DNA from: Liolophura sinensis
Lineage: Eukaryota; Mollusca; Polyplacophora; Chitonida; Chitonidae
Assembly: GCF_032854445.1 (NCBI RefSeq)
Contig: NC_088305.1
Location: 25,382,628 to 25,446,627, forward strand
Direction: 5' to 3'
DNA: 64,000 nucleotides
The notes beneath the pieces were generated by a model that was not told the origin of the DNA, searched no databases, and worked only from the letters and a program-made list of their open reading frames with translations. Below, in pieces: positions 27,201 through 36,112 of this stretch; within the stretch, counting starts at the first letter, position 1; each line of letters opens with the position of its first letter. Position numbers and translations under genes: made by a program.

Positions 27201-29226
27201 TTGCTCGAATTGAGGGGTCTGCAGAGCTTAAAGATCAATTTGCTCGAATTGAGGGGTCTGCAGAGCTTAAAGATCAGTCCAAGATCATTCTTCAGTTAAA
27301 TGCTTCTCTGAGAGTTAATCCTGAATAATTAGCTGTATTTGCACCAGACGGACAATTTGCTTGAATTGAGGGGTCTGGTCGCTAAGAATATCTGAATGGC
27401 TTGTGAAGTTTTGGAAATATTTTAACAGCAGAGTTTTGTTCATAAATCCATCAACACACATGGTTGGAGAAAAAAGTAGATATACTGTAATTTTTCAATC
27501 TTTTTCACATGTTTGCAAAGTTTTGATTTAAGCAGATTCTGAAGGTATTATTCTTTGTACACTGATAACATTAGGCGTTTCGTGAAGCCCTGAAATTGGA
27601 CAACCAACCAAAGTAGTTTTCAAAATCAAATTGAAAATGTGCATACGTTGCTTTAAAAGTTGTTATTTCGTATGCGATAAGGTTGAGGAATTGTGGTATC
27701 AAGAGTTGTGCTACAGATGTGTTCAGTGTGCTGTTCTGATCCAAAACTTGCTCATGATTCACTTTACTGTGCATGTACAATTTTGAATTAAATTTAATGA
27801 ATTTAATGTGTGTACAGATGTAGGATTTGCTAAATTATCGATGTTCCGATTTGTTTGTTTGTTCCAGGCAGCAGATGCTTCTCGGGAGCGCAAGAGGCGA
27901 TTAGCTGCTCAACAAGAGGCTCTAAGGTTTGAGAAGAACTTGGAGTTAGCTACGAAAAACCTGAAATCAAGAAACCAGCCGAGAGCAATAGAAAGTGACA
28001 GCGGAAGAACCACCCCAGAGACTGGTAACAGTGAAGGCCTGGCATCAGCAGGCAGTTCTGATAAAATCAGTAATGTTGGCAAACGACAAATTGAGGGCCC
28101 CAAAAAAGTGCCAAGATCACAATCATTAGATCCCGATGATCGGGATAAGGATGACCCTGATTCTTTGTCCAGTCAGAAGATGGCGGCTCGAGCAGAGTTT
28201 TTTCGCTCACTCCGCTCAGCCTCTCCTCCCGACCTTCCGAAACAGACATCAAAGTTAGACTGGGTAGTGGAAATTCCTAAATGCCAACCAGTGCCAAGTT
28301 CGTCTACCTCTCAAGATGGGGCGCCCGTAAAAACAGACTTGTCTTCCCCTTGTGCTTCGCCCGTTTCCAAGATACCTGGTCCTTCGATGAGGCTTTCCCA
28401 GAGTAGTCCATCCAAGTCATCTGACTCTGCTTCAAGCTCAAGTCCTACCAGCATTCCACAACCAGCTCAAGGTCAAAAGGTGAAATTTGGCTCAGAAGAT
28501 GGCGACAAGAAGAAAATCCCACCACCGCCACCACCGAGAAGTTCTGCGCGGAGCACTACCCAATCACAGCCTTCTTTCTCATCATTCTACAGCACGATCT
28601 CGTCCCCAAGTAAACTGGAGTGCTCTGTGGCCGAAGATCAGAGCAATATGAATATAAAGTCAAGCCGAGCTGCGGGGCTTCCCGTGGCATCCACGCCAGT
28701 GGTTGGGGCTCCCAAAAAACCAGCGAATAATTTTGAGAAGGGCATAATGAATGTGGTGTATGTCAATGTCCATGCTGCACCCAAAGGCTCAGAACCGAGC
28801 AAACCAGCAGCTGGAAGGTTGAATGTTGTCGACAATCCTGCTGACAACGGCAACGATCAGGAAAGTGAAGGGGAAAGTACAAGCAGTGTGGACTCGCAGA
28901 ACGAAGCCTGGCGCCTACGCTCGGACGCCAAGGGTGCAAAGTCTAGGGGGGATTCCGGGGCAGGTAAGCCCAGACTGTCGCAGGAGGAAATGAAATTTGC
29001 ATTAGCCAGAAAGAAACCCCCACCTCCTCCACAGCGCAAGAGCAGTGTCTTGTCACGCAGAGATCTGACGGATCGCTTACAAGACCAGACGACAAAGACA
29101 TACCACCTCAAGGACCAACATCAGCGTCTGGAAACGGTGGAAACAGAGCAAGAGCAGATAAGCAAGCAGCACCAAATTTTGGAAGATGAACAAAAGCAAA
29201 TGGCCAAGGGGAAGAAGAAACCTTGA
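9292..29226 (+). CDS. SRCIN1: SRCIN1/KIAA1217 (p140Cap/sickle-tail) family adaptor, 5'-partial, 14 exons
   Basis: Exons by splice consensus and phase: 9292-9508, 11219-11420, 12636-12813, 13259-13868, 15215-15509, 16442-16596, 18459-18488 (microexon), 20104-20312, 21914-22032, 24057-24187, 25491-25566, 26160-26243, 26975-27116, 27868-29226. They join in one frame of 1269 codons including TGA; no start codon is visible, so the N-terminus lies upstream. Order: basic/serine-rich segment (1-72); AIP3-type domain starting GLVFLIFGDETKRG (73-199); proline/serine-rich region with TSP and SPTG motifs; coiled coil with RIEKMEAQLANLTAWV (about 502-520); helical AIP3 C-terminal region (563-816) with DLEKSVEEMRNDV, KFVKEEPDSIE and RLASVQEQR; tail with IPPPPPPRSS and a basic GKKKP end. 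The vertebrate relatives are cytoskeletal and synaptic scaffolds that regulate Src and actin. Family membership is firm; choosing SRCIN1 over KIAA1217 is arbitrary for an invertebrate. Confidence 0.93.
9630..9803 (+). mobile_element. SINE family 1, 5'-truncated
   Basis: Carries the body from CTCTCCGGCCATACGTGG through TGAAATATTCTTAAGTAAGG to the AAAT tail; the tRNA head is missing. It lies in intron 1 of the SRCIN1-like gene. Confidence 0.9.
9951..10184 (+). mobile_element. SINE family 1, nearly complete
   Basis: Has the head with GTCGTTAGCAC, the B-box-like GAGTTCAAGTCC and the conserved GAAATATTCTTGAGTACGGC. The A/T tail is degenerate. Confidence 0.88.
10186..11218. other. Intron sequence, nothing recognised except a TG microsatellite
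   Basis: AT-rich intron of the SRCIN1-like gene. A (TG)n run lies at about 10617-10637. No further exon, RNA gene or element identified. Confidence 0.5.
11219..11420 (+). CDS. SRCIN1: AIP3-domain exon of the SRCIN1-like gene
   Basis: This exon encodes the most conserved block, from GLVFLIFGDETKRGLLPNE through DTVRALFVRSFPDKL to YQLEDLR. In the vertebrate family the same block precedes a DIQ motif, and here the next exon begins DIQEHCILKVHY, which confirms the join. The acceptor is TTTTCCAG and the donor GTAGGC. Confidence 0.95.
11564..11702 (-). mobile_element. SINE family 1, partial, antisense
   Basis: Reverse complement of the SINE 3' half, starting ATTTGATTGGTGTTTTACAC and reaching the CTTCCCACGTG region. 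It lies just after the AIP3 exon. Confidence 0.85.
13105..13227 (+). mobile_element. SINE family 1, internally deleted fragment
   Basis: CATGCGTGGAAAGGTCTGGC then ATGCGGATGGTCATGGGC, joined to the CAAATATTCTTGAG end with a tail. The segment normally between them is lost. It ends about 30 bp before the 13259 acceptor. Confidence 0.82.
14957..15150 (-). mobile_element. SINE family 1, antisense, close to an acceptor
   Basis: Begins with ATTTATTT repeats and GATTGGTGTTTTACGCC and runs to GAGCTGGACTTGAACTC (B-box side). It lies about 65 bp upstream of the 15215 acceptor; the frame read through it is a SINE artefact. Confidence 0.92.
15631..15780 (-). mobile_element. SINE family 1, antisense, degraded
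   Basis: Recognisable ATTTATTTGATTGATATTTT, TGTACTCAAGAAT and CATCTGCAGGCTGCTG segments with many substitutions. Confidence 0.75.
16293..16396 (+). mobile_element. SINE family 1, 3' fragment
   Basis: GGTCATGGGTTTCCCC to GAAATATTCTTGA, then AATAAATA and AAAC repeats. It ends about 45 bp before the 16442 acceptor. Confidence 0.8.
16600..16815 (+). mobile_element. Dispersed repeat C, copy 2, starting at a splice donor
   Basis: Aligns with 7165-7345 (GTCTGCTCATTTTAGCCA and following). Its left end is about 4 nt inside the intron that starts at 16597. Confidence 0.75.
16868..17210. mobile_element. MITE-like element B, copy 1
   Basis: Left end TTTGACTTCAAACTCTTTTG with GTCCTACTGTATCATGTG; right end GACAGGTGACTTTAAG with AGTTTGAACCCG, roughly inverted relative to the left. 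Other copies: 24940-25275 and 49490-49850, plus a left half at 52990-53135. No transposase. Confidence 0.7.
17415..17650 (+). mobile_element. MITE-like element A, copy 2
   Basis: Left end GTAATTCTTCAACCTTTTCG and right end GTGAAAAGGTTGAGAAAT are inverted versions of each other. The interior shares TTTTTGTGAAGCCCTA and TGTAGTTTTGTC with the other copies. Confidence 0.82.
18459..18488 (+). CDS. SRCIN1: Candidate 30-nt cassette microexon of the SRCIN1-like gene
   Basis: Thirty bases lie between CATTTTCAG and GTATTA and encode NTIVVHRYAQ in phase with both neighbours. The flanking exons (ending 16596 and starting 20104) also join in frame without it, as expected of an optional cassette. A 23-bp tandem triplet lies just downstream. 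No homologous peptide is known to me, so it rests on splice sites and phase alone. Confidence 0.5.
18515..18585. repeat. 23-bp tandem repeat, 3 copies, beside the microexon donor
   Basis: GCTTGCTACGTATGTAAC recurs at 18515, 18538 and 18561. It lies 26 bp inside the intron after the candidate microexon and contains the palindrome TACGTA. Confidence 0.9.
19347..19480 (-). mobile_element. SINE family 1, antisense partial
   Basis: ATTTATTTGATTGATGTTTT, GCCGCACTCAAGAATATTTC, CAGCATTATGGTGGGAGG and CATCTGCAGGTTGCTGG are all recognisable. A more degraded fragment lies at 19020-19065. Confidence 0.88.
20474..20612 (+). mobile_element. SINE family 1, 5'-truncated
   Basis: CAGCAACCTGCGGATGGTCG through CATAATGCTGGTCGCC and GAAATATTCTTGAGTACAGC to an AAATAAATAAA tail. 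Confidence 0.9.
20816..20896 (+). mobile_element. SINE family 1, 3' fragment
   Basis: TTCTTCCACCATAATGCTGG through GAAATCTTCTTGAGTACAGT to an A-rich tail. Confidence 0.85.
21066..21790. repeat. 20-22-bp minisatellite in intron, about 34 copies
   Basis: Variants of GGGGAAATGGTAACTCAGAA alternate with AATCAGAATTGG and ACTCACTATCGG forms, giving loose multi-unit groups. It starts inside a dispersed repeat whose other copy (25600-25745) has a single version of the same word, and ends about 125 bp before the 21914 exon. Confidence 0.95.
22111..22386 (+). mobile_element. tRNA-derived SINE, family 2, nearly full length
   Basis: Head with TGGCCTAGTGGTTAAAACAT (A-box-like) and GGGATCAAACCTAGG (B-box-like), body with GGACACAGGACTGGTTGGC and TGTCATGTCTGGTGTCTTC, ending CACACACTGAATGACTCC. 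Unlike family 1 it has no AAAT tail. Confidence 0.88.
22531..22645 (+). mobile_element. SINE family 1, partial, diverged
   Basis: TACATGGGAAGGTCTGTTGG, CAACCTACGGATGGTCATC and GATGAAATATTTTTGAGTG are recognisable. Confidence 0.78.
22660..23300. repeat. 28-33-bp minisatellite in intron, about 20 copies
   Basis: The core TTTCCTCTAACCATGAC is followed by a variable CTGGGCTATCAGG or CCTGGGCAATCAGG part; unit length varies by a few bases. Three consecutive 29-bp units near 22755-22845 are almost identical, so the array is locally young. Confidence 0.93.
23430..23697 (+). mobile_element. SINE family 1, full length with target-site duplication
   Basis: Starts GGGGCCTCCGTGGCTC; head, body and AAAT tail all present. 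An 11-bp direct repeat TCAAATGTACA flanks it (23419-23429 and 23698-23708). Confidence 0.96.
23847..23996 (+). mobile_element. SINE family 1, 5'-truncated
   Basis: CAGGTCTGCCAGCAACCTGC to TGAAATATTCTTGAGCACAG and an AAAT tail. A (GAAT)n run at 23775-23803 precedes it. It ends 60 bp before the 24057 exon. Confidence 0.9.
24188..24385 (-). mobile_element. MITE-like element A, copy 3, at the intron start
   Basis: Begins GTACACTAATTCCTCAACC directly at the donor of the exon ending 24187 and runs through AGACAAAACTACATTG and GAATATGCTTGAATAAA in inverted orientation to copy 2. The element end overlaps the GT donor. Confidence 0.75.
24940..25275. mobile_element. MITE-like element B, copy 2
   Basis: Left end GAATTCAACCTCTTTTATG with AGTCCTGCAATATCATGTG; right end GACAGGTCACATGGTATGG with TTTTACCTTAAGC and GGTTCAAACTC. 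The ends are inverted. Confidence 0.75.
25595..25760 (+). mobile_element. Dispersed repeat D
   Basis: GTGCATTCTTAGAGGAAAAT, CATCCTGCCTTCAAATAAAC and AGAACTTTCAGAATTAGGG match pieces at 2240-2330, 21000-21080 and 51735-51830. The GGGTAAGGGGTAACT word here is the single-copy relative of the 21066-21790 minisatellite. Sequence to about 25970 is further G/A-rich GGGAAA-like. Confidence 0.6.
27117..27378. repeat. 156-bp tandem duplication covering an exon end and its donor
   Basis: The sequence from the end of the exon ending 27116 recurs 156 bp downstream: CTGCAGAGCTTAGAG plus GTCAGTCCAAGATC is matched by CTGCAGAGCTTAAAG plus ATCAGTCCAAGATC at 27258-27286. A further 39-bp duplication lies inside (27219 and 27258). 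The copied donor is dead (GT to AT). Confidence 0.92.
27490..27705 (+). mobile_element. MITE-like element A, copy 4
   Basis: Left end TTTTTCAATCTTTTTCACAT, interior GTTTCGTGAAGCCCTG and AGTAGTTTTC, right end GATAAGGTTGAGGAATTG. It lies in the last intron of the SRCIN1-like gene. Confidence 0.8.
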
Positions 29227-32200
29227 AATCTGGTTAATAGCAAAAAGATAAAGCCTGTAGTCGCCTGTGCCAAGAGCTACTTAGAAATAGAATAACGATT
29301 CAACTCACACAAACTATTTCTACAGGAGATACATGCACATGAAAAAAAAAGCACCATTAAAGAATTTTAAAAAAATGGTAATGCTTTGGATGAGGAGGTG
29401 TAAACAGTTTCCTGTGAGGCTTTCATTTGGGATTTTAGGACACGTGGAAAGCTGTCCCAACTCTAAGAGCGGCTGATAACTGAAGTAACAGAGGAATAAA
29501 TTCTGCAAGGGAACGTTAAGAAAGGACCAAGGGAAAGTTAACAGAAGTGGAACCTTAAAAGCTGGTAATGCTTTTCATGTTGAAATGTTTCTATGGCAAC
29601 AATGAAGAAAACTGCTGTGTCCATGGCATTGGTAATGATGGAATTTGATCTGGATACAAGACATGAGATAAAGTCTCTTTGGAACTAAAACAAAGATGAT
29701 AGCAAAAAAATACCAATATTCTGGTGAGGTACATTTCTGTAGTGTCCTGGAATTCCATGTACATTGTTGCCATGGCAACGTTATTACAACATCAACAAAA
29801 TCAATAACAAAAGCGGTGAATCATTTGGCGCAGTTGTTGTAATTTAATCTGTTGAACTTATCTAACCGTTGTTAACACCATCTGTTGATTAATGTTGTGC
29901 AGATATTTGTCTACTGCTATTGTACATATTTACACACATCGAATCATGCCCCAGCAGGTTCCGCAAACGCATTTCAGCAAGTGATGAGCACTTTACACTT
30001 GTCACCCAAGCAGTTTCGCTTGTTGAATTTGTTGTTGTTGTTACACAAAACAGGCCTTGTTAGTCCTCCGATCTGGTGCTTTGGCTTTTACTATATGCAA
30101 GCCATAATTTTTCTTAAAGGCAATTTACCACTCTACAGTAAAGTATGTATCACATGAAAGAGGGTGAAAAATTGTCCAGGAAAATAGTTGGATTTATTTT
30201 TTCACGGTTTGTTTGACCTAGTAAAATACATTGGAATATTTCATTTTATGGTTGCCTGCTCTGACCACAATGGGACCAGTGACAGCACATAAGCGTTTTG
30301 CTACTTGACACAGTTTAAAGACATCCACATTTCATCATTCAAAATGCATACACATGTACATATAGAGCTATGGATGCTTTCGCTGATTTGACTTTGAAAC
30401 AGATTATTTCAGGTAAAAAACACAGATGTGACATAATTGATGCCTTCTGGGTCACAACAGACCACAGTGTAAAATCTAATTTTACTAGGTTAGAAAAATT
30501 CTTAAAAAAATAAACCCAACTCTTTTCCTGGACAGTTTTTAATGGTCTTCCATCTGATATATATTTCATTTTAGAGTGGTCTTTAACTTTAAAAGGGATA
30601 GCGTAAAATTCACATCTTTAAAATCAAATGTTTGTGAATAAATGTTATCTTTAAAACAAAGTGACATTTCACTTCTTACTCTCCGACTTAGCTTTATGAT
30701 GAACCTTTTTATTTTAGGAATTATGCCATTTTATCAACATTTTTTTTTCTTTCTTTTTTCAAAGCAAGTGTATTTGAATCGCATTGTGCAATAAGCATAT
30801 GCATACAATAGTGAATATGAATCAAATGACATGGTGCAAAGAGGTGCTGCATTTTAAGTTATTTATAGTAATGTATACATGTATTTACGTATTTCTTTGC
30901 GGCTTTAACTTTTGCAAGAATCAGCATTTATTTGACAATTTTGTAAAATGTCTTTTTTTTATATATGGCAGATGGTTGTGTTGGCAAGATATCCAAAGAA
31001 AAGTAATACATTACGAAAAAAAAGGAAAATAAATTGCTTCCTGTATAATTTTAAAATTTGTGAGCATTGCCATAATGTATTTATTACTTAGACATCATGA
31101 TGTTATGGTTTTTCTTGCCTTTGATCTTTAACTTTTTATTATTTTGTGAATTGTTCCAAAAAGAAACTATTGTATCATTTTCACTAAAAAAATTTGATAG
31201 GTAGACTTTTTATGCAAGATAAATCAGGTTTAAGTCCTTAATGTTGGCATTATTGCAGTTGACTTAAGGGGACCATTCTTAATATACAGTGTATGTTTAA
31301 GCCCTCGTACTGGCAACAGGTTTTTTTGACAATGTGTTGCACGGTTTTATAGTTGTTCCATGATAGCTGAAATTTCTTGCCACTAAAGAAAATGTTTTCA
31401 GAAAACAGAACGTATACACAAGTTATCCAGCCATTTGTGTTTTTGAGATGGTCCCCTAGTCATGCTTGCCATTTTCTTCACCCTATGGTTGTGTGTGACT
31501 CTATGCAGCATTCCAACTCAGCGAATTTTTTATACTGATCGAACTGCTGCAAATTTAACATGCACCTGCCACATAGAATGCATTTTTATCTGTGTCCAGC
31601 TGCACTTGATCTGATGCAGAGAACCATGTCATTTGCATATTCATGTGTGTCCTATTTGAGGTGTATAAAATTCCAATTATTTTGATAAATCAAAAAAAAT
31701 ATTAAATCATGTACATGTATTGACGTTTGTTAGCAATTTAAGTTCATGTTTTAGTTTGCATGTACCTGTATTTAATTATTTCAAATACAGGTGTACACCA
31801 GACACAGTTTTTCGTGTAATTTTGGTTCATACTTTATATTTGATGATCATACTTAATATATCAACATTTTCCTTTTCTTATTCTTAAATTCAGTCAGATT
31901 ACATTTCATGCATAAAGCCCAGTTAAATCTTCCCAACCAAAATCACGTTTTGCCGTGCTGAGGACTGTAAGTATTTTTTTTTTTCATACTAAACAGGAAT
32001 GATGAGAGAAAATGAGGTCTCTTGTATTTTCCAAACATTTCAAGTTGAAGAAAAAAAAAAGAAAAAAGGTTTGATTTCTTAGACTGCATAACATCAGCAG
32101 TTTTATTCTGAAATAATAGTATTTGAAGTCGTCAGTGTTATAGTTATATTCCATACACATTTGTACGTATAATCAAAAGTTGGAATCCATATAGATTTTC

Positions 32201-33117
32201 TTCTGTTGAAAAGCAGAGATCTCACCAAATTTTTGGTACCTACAGGACAGTATTACCGACGATTCCACATCGAGGTTGGCGAGTACAGTTGTTTCTTTTT
32301 GTAGCATTTTGCACTTTGAGAGAGCAGGTAACAGTAAACATTATAATGCTAGACCATTATGATTACATGTGAGTATTGAGTCATTTGATCAGCAACAAAA
32401 TTTGCATATGGTAATTAAATGTTTAACGGAGTAGTACTAACCGTCTAATAATCCCCCATAACATGAAGGAAGAGCGAAGAAAATGGTATCGGAATGTAAT
32501 TGGTGTCAACTCATTGTTCAGGTTGCAGCTGGGTATGAAATAAAACATTACTGTCGAGATCTGTTATTTCCTTATTTACAGGAAAAAAAATCGTTCTAGT
32601 CAAGTACTGCATTAATGCGCTTAATTTCTGATAAAGAATTCAGTGTTGCAGTGGGAAAGATGGAGGAAACACGTTTTTTACCTCGTGTTGGTGTTCATTA
32701 CAAAACTTATTTTCATGGATCAAAATACGGGATGGCATTTTCTTGGAGGCTAGCTCACATGAAGATAGGAAGATTTTGTGAAAAAGACTTTACCTGAAGG
32801 TGCAGAGTGTTGTGATTTGTGTGCTGTGAATGAGAAAAAAATGTGAAAAAGGTTTTAATTTTTGTTTATATTCAAGGCATTTGGATTCATAATTAATATA
32901 TATATTCCACTGGAAAGCACATTTTTATTGTATATTGTGCACTTTTTGTGGTGTTTTTTTTTTTCTGCGCTCATTTTTTATCGTGCCTGTTGTTGTTGTA
33001 GTGTACATAGATATATATTTTACTGGAGATTTAGCTTTTTACACGTGAAGTGCTTTTGGATGCGTCAATAAATGAACGGCTGTTATCACTCTAAACATCA
33101 GTCATACTTCCTCTGTG
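29227..33117 (+). other. Probable long 3' UTR and downstream flank of the SRCIN1-like gene
   Basis: AT-rich sequence with no other gene recognised. AATAAA occurs at about 31027 and again at 33067-33072, followed by a T-rich run, so the transcript may end at either. UTR extent cannot be fixed without RNA data. Confidence 0.4.
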
Positions 33118-33700
33118 TTTTTTTTTTTTTTTTTTTTTTCATGAGTTTGAGGTCTGGACCCAGGCAGTCATGGGATTGAGGTCTGAATCAAGGCAGTCAT
33201 GACCTTGAGGTTTGGACCAAGGCAGTCACGAGTTTGAGGTCTTGACCCAGGCAGTCACGGGTTTGAGGTCTGAACCCAGGTAGTCACGATTTTGAGGTCT
33301 TGACCCAGGCAGTCACGGGTTTGAGGTCTGAACCCAGACAATCATGAGCTTGAGGTCTTGACCCAGGCAGTCATGAGATTGAGGTCTGAACCCAGACAGT
33401 CATGGGTTTGAGGTCTGAACCCAGGCAGTCACGGGTTTGAGGTCTGGACCCAGGCAGTCATGGCATTGAGGTCTGAACCCAGGCGGGTCACACGCTTGAG
33501 GTTTGAACCCAGACAGTCATGGGCTTGTGGTCTAAACACAGGCAGCCACAGACTTGAGGCCTGAACCCAGGCAGTCATGGGATTGAGGTCTGAACCCAGG
33601 CAGTCATGAGTTTGAGGTCTGAACCCAGGCAGTCATGGGCTTGAGGTCTGGACCCAGGTAGTCATGGGATTGAGGTCTGAACCCAGTCATGGTATGGCTG
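33118..33700. repeat. Poly-T tract followed by a 29-bp minisatellite, about 19 copies
   Basis: A run of about 22 T precedes repeats of GAGGTCTGAACCCAGGCAGT plus CACGGGTTT (29 bp), with variants (CTTGACCC, GGACCC, ATGGGATT). It lies just downstream of a candidate poly(A) signal. Confidence 0.95.
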
Positions 33701-34022
33701 TCAAAAAAGCTACCTGAACGGACAGAATAACCTGGTGAGATTAAATGGTCTGTGATGATAAATATTGGTCACTGAATAGAAATTTGAAGGTCTTGGACAA
33801 ATTCATTAAAGTACGTACTAACGATGTTTACAGTTGATTTCTTTATAAGATGTGCAGTCTTGGCATGTCATCACCATCCCTAGATATGTTTCCATGACAT
33901 TGACAGAGTGCATAGATATCAGAGCACATATCTTCAAAGCATACTCTTCACCAAAGAATCTTCAACCTGGGGTGAATCACTAACCCTTGGGCAATTACGT
34001 TACTGTCTTACTTTCCCATATG

Positions 34023-34500
34023 TGGGAACCGCTTTGTTGGCCTAATGGTTAACGCATCCACCTCAAAGTCCGGAGACCTGAGATCAACCTTTGGTTGGGT
34101 CATACCAAAAACTTTTAAAATGGTACTTGTTGCTGCCTCGTTTGGCATTCACAGCACTGAGAGGTTAGTGCAAGGAAACAGGACTGTTTGGCCCGGTGTC
34201 AGTATAATGTGACTGGGTGGGGTGTCCTGTCTGGTGTCTTCGGCATGATAACTCAGTGGCAGCAGCACTTTGGCGGCGTGGATTTATTTATTTCATTGGT
34301 AATCAAGAATATTTCACTATTTCACGACATCGGCCATCATTATGGTGGGAGGAAACCATGCAGAGCCTGGGAGAAACCCAGGACCATCTGCAGGTTGCTG
34401 GGAGGCCTTCTGGGGCTAACTGAGCCACGGAATCCGCTGGCGTCATGGACTCACCCTGCCAAAAGACGGCACAGTATATCTACACATACTTAATGACTCA
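34023..34500 (+). mobile_element. SINE family 2, interrupted by a nested SINE family 1
   Basis: The left part (GGCCTAATGGTTAACGCATC to TTTGGCGGCGTGGATT) ends at about 34283 and the right part (GTCATGGACTCACCCTGCC to TACTTAATGACTCATC) resumes at about 34440. Compare the uninterrupted copy at 22111-22386. A short (ATC)n run follows. Confidence 0.88.
34284..34432 (-). mobile_element. SINE family 1, antisense, nested in SINE family 2
   Basis: Starts TATTTATTTCATTGGTAATC and includes CATTATGGTGGGAGGAAACC and ACCATCTGCAGGTTGCTGG, then jumps to AACTGAGCCACGGA (SINE head), so it is internally deleted. Confidence 0.85.
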
Positions 34501-36112
34501 TCATCATCATCATCATATGACTGAAAAATTGAAAAATTTGAAACCCTAAGAATTCACTAAATCATTCCCACATGTGATGTGTAGATTTGCACACCGTGTT
34601 GGTTATCTTCAAAGACAGTACGACTGCATAAGTGGATCCACAAGTCAGTTGATCGTTATATTGCCACCAAGACTTCAAGAACTCTTGAATTCTCTTGCCA
34701 AGGCCTGGATTTGAACTCTCACCTAAAGTGCCACCTGACAGGAGTTAAGTAGCTTACCAGAGATACATCCTACAGATCTGATCTGAGACAACAAAAAAAT
34801 TCACACCTGTTTATACCAACATATATATATTTAGTATCATCATATAAAATAACGATAAAAAAATTACTAAATCTACGGATTCAACATTTTCTGATTACAA
34901 AAAACAAAATGGCAAGAATCAACCACATGTCTATATGTGTCAATATAACCTGTTGTTTAGTTGAAATTCTCTTGTTTTATAAGATATCTTCCTTTATCCA
35001 ACCAAGAAGCATTATAGACAACTTACTCCTTACCTTCATCCCTTTGTTTATCAAAACGTGTTATCATTGGTGTTAATAAAAAAAATGTAACAGTTTTTAC
35101 AGTGTTAATGGTCAGTCTCTATAAAGCAGTAGCACTTTGATGTCACAATGTTTCAAAATCCAAGGGTAAAAAACTATTAGATTTTGAGCAAATTATAGAC
35201 TGTCCCGATTTGTGAGTTCTATTTTTAGCCACATACAAACTACAAAAATTGTGTACAAAAAAAACACAAACATGCAAAATAATCATCACCATATATTTAA
35301 TCTGAACTTTCAGTTTCAGGACAAAAAGCTTCGCGTTCAATTTTATTTAAAAAAAAAAAAAAGTGGGATAGACTGGATGAGAAATCATGTGCTGAACGTA
35401 ACGATGATAAATAAACGACTGTAATTCACCTCAAATCAAACATTTCTCAAGTGATACATTTTGTTTGATTCCAACTGATTCATGATTACAAACTACAGTT
35501 TACATGAAATACAGAATTCATATTTATTCATATTTTCCTTTCAAAGTGCTTTACAAAGGAAAGCATAGATAATATACCGCATTTCCTTCATTGGTAAAAT
35601 TGGTAAAGGCAACTTAGTCTAACTGTAAATGAAACAAATATGAATTTCAAACAATACCTGTTATTGTACCTTCTCAATAATTACAGACACAGACTAACTC
35701 ACACACGCTGAGATCAGAGGAGTCTCCACGAGGTGAGCGCTATCAGCATTCCAGCTGGAGTATAGGCCTGACCCACCCCCACCCCCACCCCGCAAGGCAT
35801 CATGGTATACATTGTCTGAAAATGCGTCGAAAGTTATTGAGAAATTACGGTAGTCCAGTTTGTCAAATAAATGAAAAATTTTATAATAAATGTGTAAATA
35901 ACATTTTTCTACAAATAGCAACCTTACATTTAGCACCTAAAACAGGAATTTAATAAGAGTAAACATTTTACACATCCCTGGTAAAGTTAAACATTAACAT
36001 TACATATAGACAAGTAATCCTCATGAGTACATACATATATCTGTATACACACTAGTACTCCTGAATGTATAAAACAGTTCGAAGACAATAGTACATATAC
36101 ACATCCTGTGAA
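34501..36112. other. AT-rich spacer and 3' flank of HAGH
   Basis: No gene recognised. A C-rich run (CACCCCCACCCCCACCCC) lies near 35770-35790. On the minus strand an ATTAAA at 35949-35954 could serve as the HAGH poly(A) signal; this is weak evidence. Confidence 0.4.

Noticed and set aside
28857..29111. Minus-strand frames opposite the last SRCIN1-like exon
   Set aside because: Antisense shadows of a proline/serine-rich exon; no independent support.
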